Origin: Methanocorpusculum sp.
Lineage (GTDB): Archaea; Halobacteriota; Methanomicrobia; Methanomicrobiales; Methanocorpusculaceae
Assembly: GCA_029986975.1 (NCBI GenBank)
Contig: DALTWR010000034.1
Span: forward strand, 1-7,709
Length of the DNA: 7,709 nt
Direction: 5' to 3'
The position numbers were made by a program, and so were the translations under genes. Below, piece after piece: positions 5,926 to 7,709 of this stretch (position 1 is its first letter; each line of letters opens with the position of its first letter). Below the pieces are notes generated by a model, which saw nothing but the letters and a program-made list of their open reading frames with translations, searched no databases and was not told where the DNA came from.

Positions 5926-7279
5926 GACGAATACCTTTTGCCAAATCATCAGCAGCGAGGAAGAACATATAAAACGGCACTGTTAGAATCTGTGTCTCTG
6001 CATCATATCCAAAATTATCTGCAGATACCTTGACAGCATAGGTAAATGAGTTGTGCATTCTGAATTTTTCAAGGGAATTCATTTTACCGCGTCTTTTCTT
6101 CACATCAATCGGAATGATTTCTGAATTAGAATCAACCACAAACTCAAACTCTGCACTTCCTTTTCCTTTCCAGTAAAAGAGCCTGATGCCGTGTGCTGAG
6201 AGTTCATTTGCGGCATAGTTTTCATAAAAAATACCTGATAAGGTATTTCTTCCGTCTTTTGTTATAAATGATGTCGCATTAATTCCGCTCTGATATGAAA
6301 ACATCCCGACATCACTCAGATACAGTCTGAAAATAGATTCCGGGCTTTCCAGGAGCGGTGTTGTTACATGTTCTTTTATCAGACTCGATTTTTCCACGAC
6401 AAAAGCGAGTGTCAGCCAGTCAATAGGATTTTGAAGATCACGATATCGTGCGCCCGATTCAATATCAGTACACTTAAAATTCTTTGACTCTTTGTTCAGC
6501 TGAACGTAAATATTTTCAAAGATTTTTTTCGCACGAACAACTGCTTCCGGACTTGCCTGATACAGTTCCATGTCGGCAAGATAGTTGTCATACAAATCTT
6601 TTAGAACACTTTGTGCCTCGAATCTGCTCTTTGTTTTCAGGTAGGTATCTACTGCTTCCGGCATTCCGCCTATCATCAGATATTCATAGAATGCATCAAG
6701 AGCCAATGTATGTACTTCTTTTTCCAGAGCTGTTTTTTTCTGATAGGCAGACACTATTGTATCATACAGGACCTGATTTTTATTAAGCAGAAACTCATCA
6801 AACGTCATGGGATAGATGGTAAGCTGATTAATGTTTCCAACAGGGAAAAGAAATTCTGCCTTTGTTCCGCTGCCGCGTTTACGAATGCTCCTCTGAATTT
6901 TAATTCTGACCATTGAACCGGTTACTATAACCGGAATCTCACGATACTCCTGACAGAAATATTTCATCAGCGTTATTATCGGCAGACATTCCTGTGCTTC
7001 ATCAAAGATAAGAAGTGTTGATGAATCTATCTTTTTATTGTGTTCAAGTGAGAGGTAACTGATAATCTCTGATGCGTTGAGATGAGATGTGCAATACTCA
7101 GTAAACCGATAATCTGTTCTGCAGTCAATATAGATGTATTTCCGTTTAAAATATTTCTCTGCAAAAAGATGCTTTATGAGATAGGTTTTTCCGACCTGAC
7201 GTGCACCCCACACCATGAGCGGCTTTCTATTCTCTTTATTCAGCCAGTTTTCAAGATTATCAATATATTTCCGATACAT
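5900..7279 (-). CDS. AAA-type ATPase with DUF4143-like C-terminal domain
   Basis: The 459-residue protein has a P-loop ATPase domain at about 1-165 and the C-terminal part usually called DUF4143. Visible motifs are Walker A GARQVGKTYL at 25-34, Walker B LLIFDEAQE at 89-97, sensor-like VIVTGSM at 117-123, PVGNINQLTIYPMTFDEFL at 146-164 (a family hallmark), a helical region with YLMIGGMPEAV at 200-210, and a PD-(D/E)XK-like tail: FYENYAANEL at 351-360, FYWKGKGSAEFEFVV at 368-382, IPIDVKKRRGKM at 389-400. These ATPases are numerous in methanogen and many bacterial genomes; their function is not established, and the nuclease-like fold is generally a family resemblance rather than proven activity. 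The last 15-20 residues, after VPFYMF, look like an extra tail and are partly encoded by the reverse complement of the cyclo-ligase end. The ATG at 7279 has only a weak upstream purine stretch. A 2 x 34-base tandem repeat lies upstream. Confidence 0.9.
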   Translation of the reverse strand: MYRKYIDNLENWLNKENRKPLMVWGARQVGKTYLIKHLFAEKYFKRKYIYIDCRTDYRFTEYCTSHLNASEIISYLSLEHNKKIDSSTLLIFDEAQECLPIITLMKYFCQEYREIPVIVTGSMVRIKIQRSIRKRGSGTKAEFLFPVGNINQLTIYPMTFDEFLLNKNQVLYDTIVSAYQKKTALEKEVHTLALDAFYEYLMIGGMPEAVDTYLKTKSRFEAQSVLKDLYDNYLADMELYQASPEAVVRAKKIFENIYVQLNKESKNFKCTDIESGARYRDLQNPIDWLTLAFVVEKSSLIKEHVTTPLLESPESIFRLYLSDVGMFSYQSGINATSFITKDGRNTLSGIFYENYAANELSAHGIRLFYWKGKGSAEFEFVVDSNSEIIPIDVKKRRGKMNSLEKFRMHNSFTYAVKVSADNFGYDAETQILTVPFYMFFLAADDLAKGIRLTEPRLLP

Positions 7280-7312
7280 TATTGTCTCTTGTAATATTAG
7301 TGTATTGTCTTC

Positions 7313-7346
7313 ATAGGATATTAATTACACGTTTTGAGGGGTTTGG
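7313..7346. repeat. 34-base tandem repeat, copy 1
   Basis: This is the unit closer to the ATPase start. It matches the adjoining copy (7347-7380) at 27 of 34 positions, with the stretch ATTAATTACACGTTTT (from 7320) identical. Six of the seven differences are transitions. On the minus strand it reads AAAACGTGTAATTAAT just before ATCC, an A-run followed by an AT-rich box that could be a BRE/TATA pair for the ATPase gene, with a start near 7297. Confidence 0.8.
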
Positions 7347-7380
7347 AGAGGGCATTAATTACACGTTTTAAGGGATTTAA
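7347..7380. repeat. 34-base tandem repeat, copy 2
   Basis: The second head-to-tail copy ends two bases before the TAA complement of the HxlR gene (7383-7385). It differs from copy 1 at the positions facing 7314, 7318, 7319, 7336, 7341, 7345 and 7346. The pair fills most of the 103-base gap between the HxlR and ATPase genes. Possible roles are a duplicated promoter or a regulator-binding site; neither is shown by the sequence alone. Confidence 0.8.
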
Positions 7381-7382
7381 GA

Positions 7383-7664
7383 TTAGAGTTTGCAATTTTT
7401 ACACTCCAGACTTCCACAGGGAATATTATCTATTTTCCATTTCAGCGCCCAGTATTTGATTCCGCGAATAACTTCTATCAGTTCAATCCCGCTTTCTGTC
7501 AGCGTGTACTCGGTTTTAATCGGAATAACCGAAGCATCAGCTCTCTTTGAAATAATTCCTTCTGCTTCAAGTTCAGTCAGGCGTTCAGAAAGCATCTTCG
7601 GCGTAATCGCACCAAGCCGTGACTTCAGTTCTGAAAATCTCCGAGTATAATGGCTCTTCGGCAT
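7383..7664 (-). CDS. HxlR-type winged helix-turn-helix regulator, short N-terminus
   Basis: The 93-residue protein matches the C-terminal two thirds of HxlR-family DNA-binding regulators: RRFSELKSRLGAITPKMLSE at 8-27 is the recognition-helix region, LTELEAEGIISKR (29-41) leads to the wing, and EYTLTESGIELIEVI (52-66) plus WALKWK are the closing strand and dimer helix. Normal members have about 15-25 further residues in front, including a conserved Cys and a G-K-W motif; these are absent. In frame, a TAA lies directly before the ATG, and the other two upstream frames show no such motif in the 45 visible bases. It is either a naturally short version or a 5'-truncated remnant. The C-terminus carries Cys83, Cys88 and Cys91 (PCGSLECKNCK), a spacing suited to metal, Fe-S or thiol sensing, which is inference. 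Its likely partner is the downstream ATPase gene on the same strand, 103 bases away, but co-regulation is not shown. Confidence 0.78.
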   Translation of the reverse strand: MPKSHYTRRFSELKSRLGAITPKMLSERLTELEAEGIISKRADASVIPIKTEYTLTESGIELIEVIRGIKYWALKWKIDNIPCGSLECKNCKL

Positions 7665-7709
7665 TTAGTGTGAAGTCTGCTTGGATTTCACTTGATTATT
7701 AGGTGTATT
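7665..7709 (-). other. upstream region of the HxlR gene at the window edge
   Basis: These 45 bases contain no HxlR coding sequence in any frame. On the minus strand there is an AT-rich element (CCTAATAATC, about 7694-7703) that could be a weak TATA box, and a small inverted repeat, GTGAA at 7670-7674 and TTCAC at 7687-7691, placed between it and the ATG. That position fits an autoregulatory operator, but 5-base arms are short. Confidence 0.25.

Noticed and set aside
7313..7380. Possible CRISPR array
   Set aside because: Only two units, joined head to tail with no spacer of normal length, and no cas gene nearby; it is a simple tandem repeat.
7390..7650. 86-codon plus-strand frame opposite the HxlR gene
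   Set aside because: Antisense to a recognisable wHTH protein, with no motif of its own.
1..7709. tRNA, rRNA, riboswitch or insertion sequence
   Set aside because: No cloverleaf, rRNA-like stretch, known aptamer pattern, transposase or terminal inverted repeat was seen; all gaps are 105 bases or shorter.

Overview
The window looks archaeal, most likely from a methanogen of the Methanomicrobiales; a Methanocorpusculum-like genome is my best guess but is not proven. Three things point this way. AT-rich TATA-box-like elements sit about 25 bases upstream of start codons that lack a Shine-Dalgarno site, which suggests leaderless transcripts. Other starts carry a GAGAGGA or GAGATGA site. The gene families are also ones common in that group: an ATPase with a DUF4143-type C-terminus, an HxlR regulator, an AlbA_2/HATPase regulator and a Mn-type pyrophosphatase.

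Layout. Bases 3-1046 (+) hold the C-terminal 347 residues of a Schlafen/AlbA_2-type regulator whose start lies off the left edge. On the minus strand, facing it, is a two-gene unit: a PaaI-type hotdog thioesterase (2257-1847) followed by an Sfp-type phosphopantetheinyl transferase (1823-1116). Upstream of that, with its own promoter region, is an ArsB-like ion transporter (3642-2308, -). A 105-base divergent intergenic region separates the transporter from a plus-strand pair: a CBS/DRTGG-regulated family II inorganic pyrophosphatase (3748-5367) and a 5-formyltetrahydrofolate cyclo-ligase (5374-5925). The cyclo-ligase gene overlaps, tail to tail by 26 bases, a minus-strand ATPase of the DUF4143 type (7279-5900). 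Upstream of the ATPase gene lie a 2 x 34-base tandem repeat and a short HxlR-type regulator (7664-7383, -).

How the genes fit together. The centre (about 1116-5925) looks like ordinary metabolic genes: PPi removal under adenylate control, folate salvage, an acyl-CoA-type thioesterase paired with a carrier-protein-activating enzyme, and a transporter. The two flanks (regulator on the left, ATPase plus HxlR on the right) look more AT-rich by eye and belong to expandable accessory families. I see no RNA genes, CRISPR array, insertion sequence or recognisable defence locus. The points most worth a second look are the tandem repeat in front of the ATPase gene, the short HxlR protein with a terminal Cys cluster, the phosphopantetheinyl transferase/thioesterase pair in a presumed archaeon, and the divergent promoter region.
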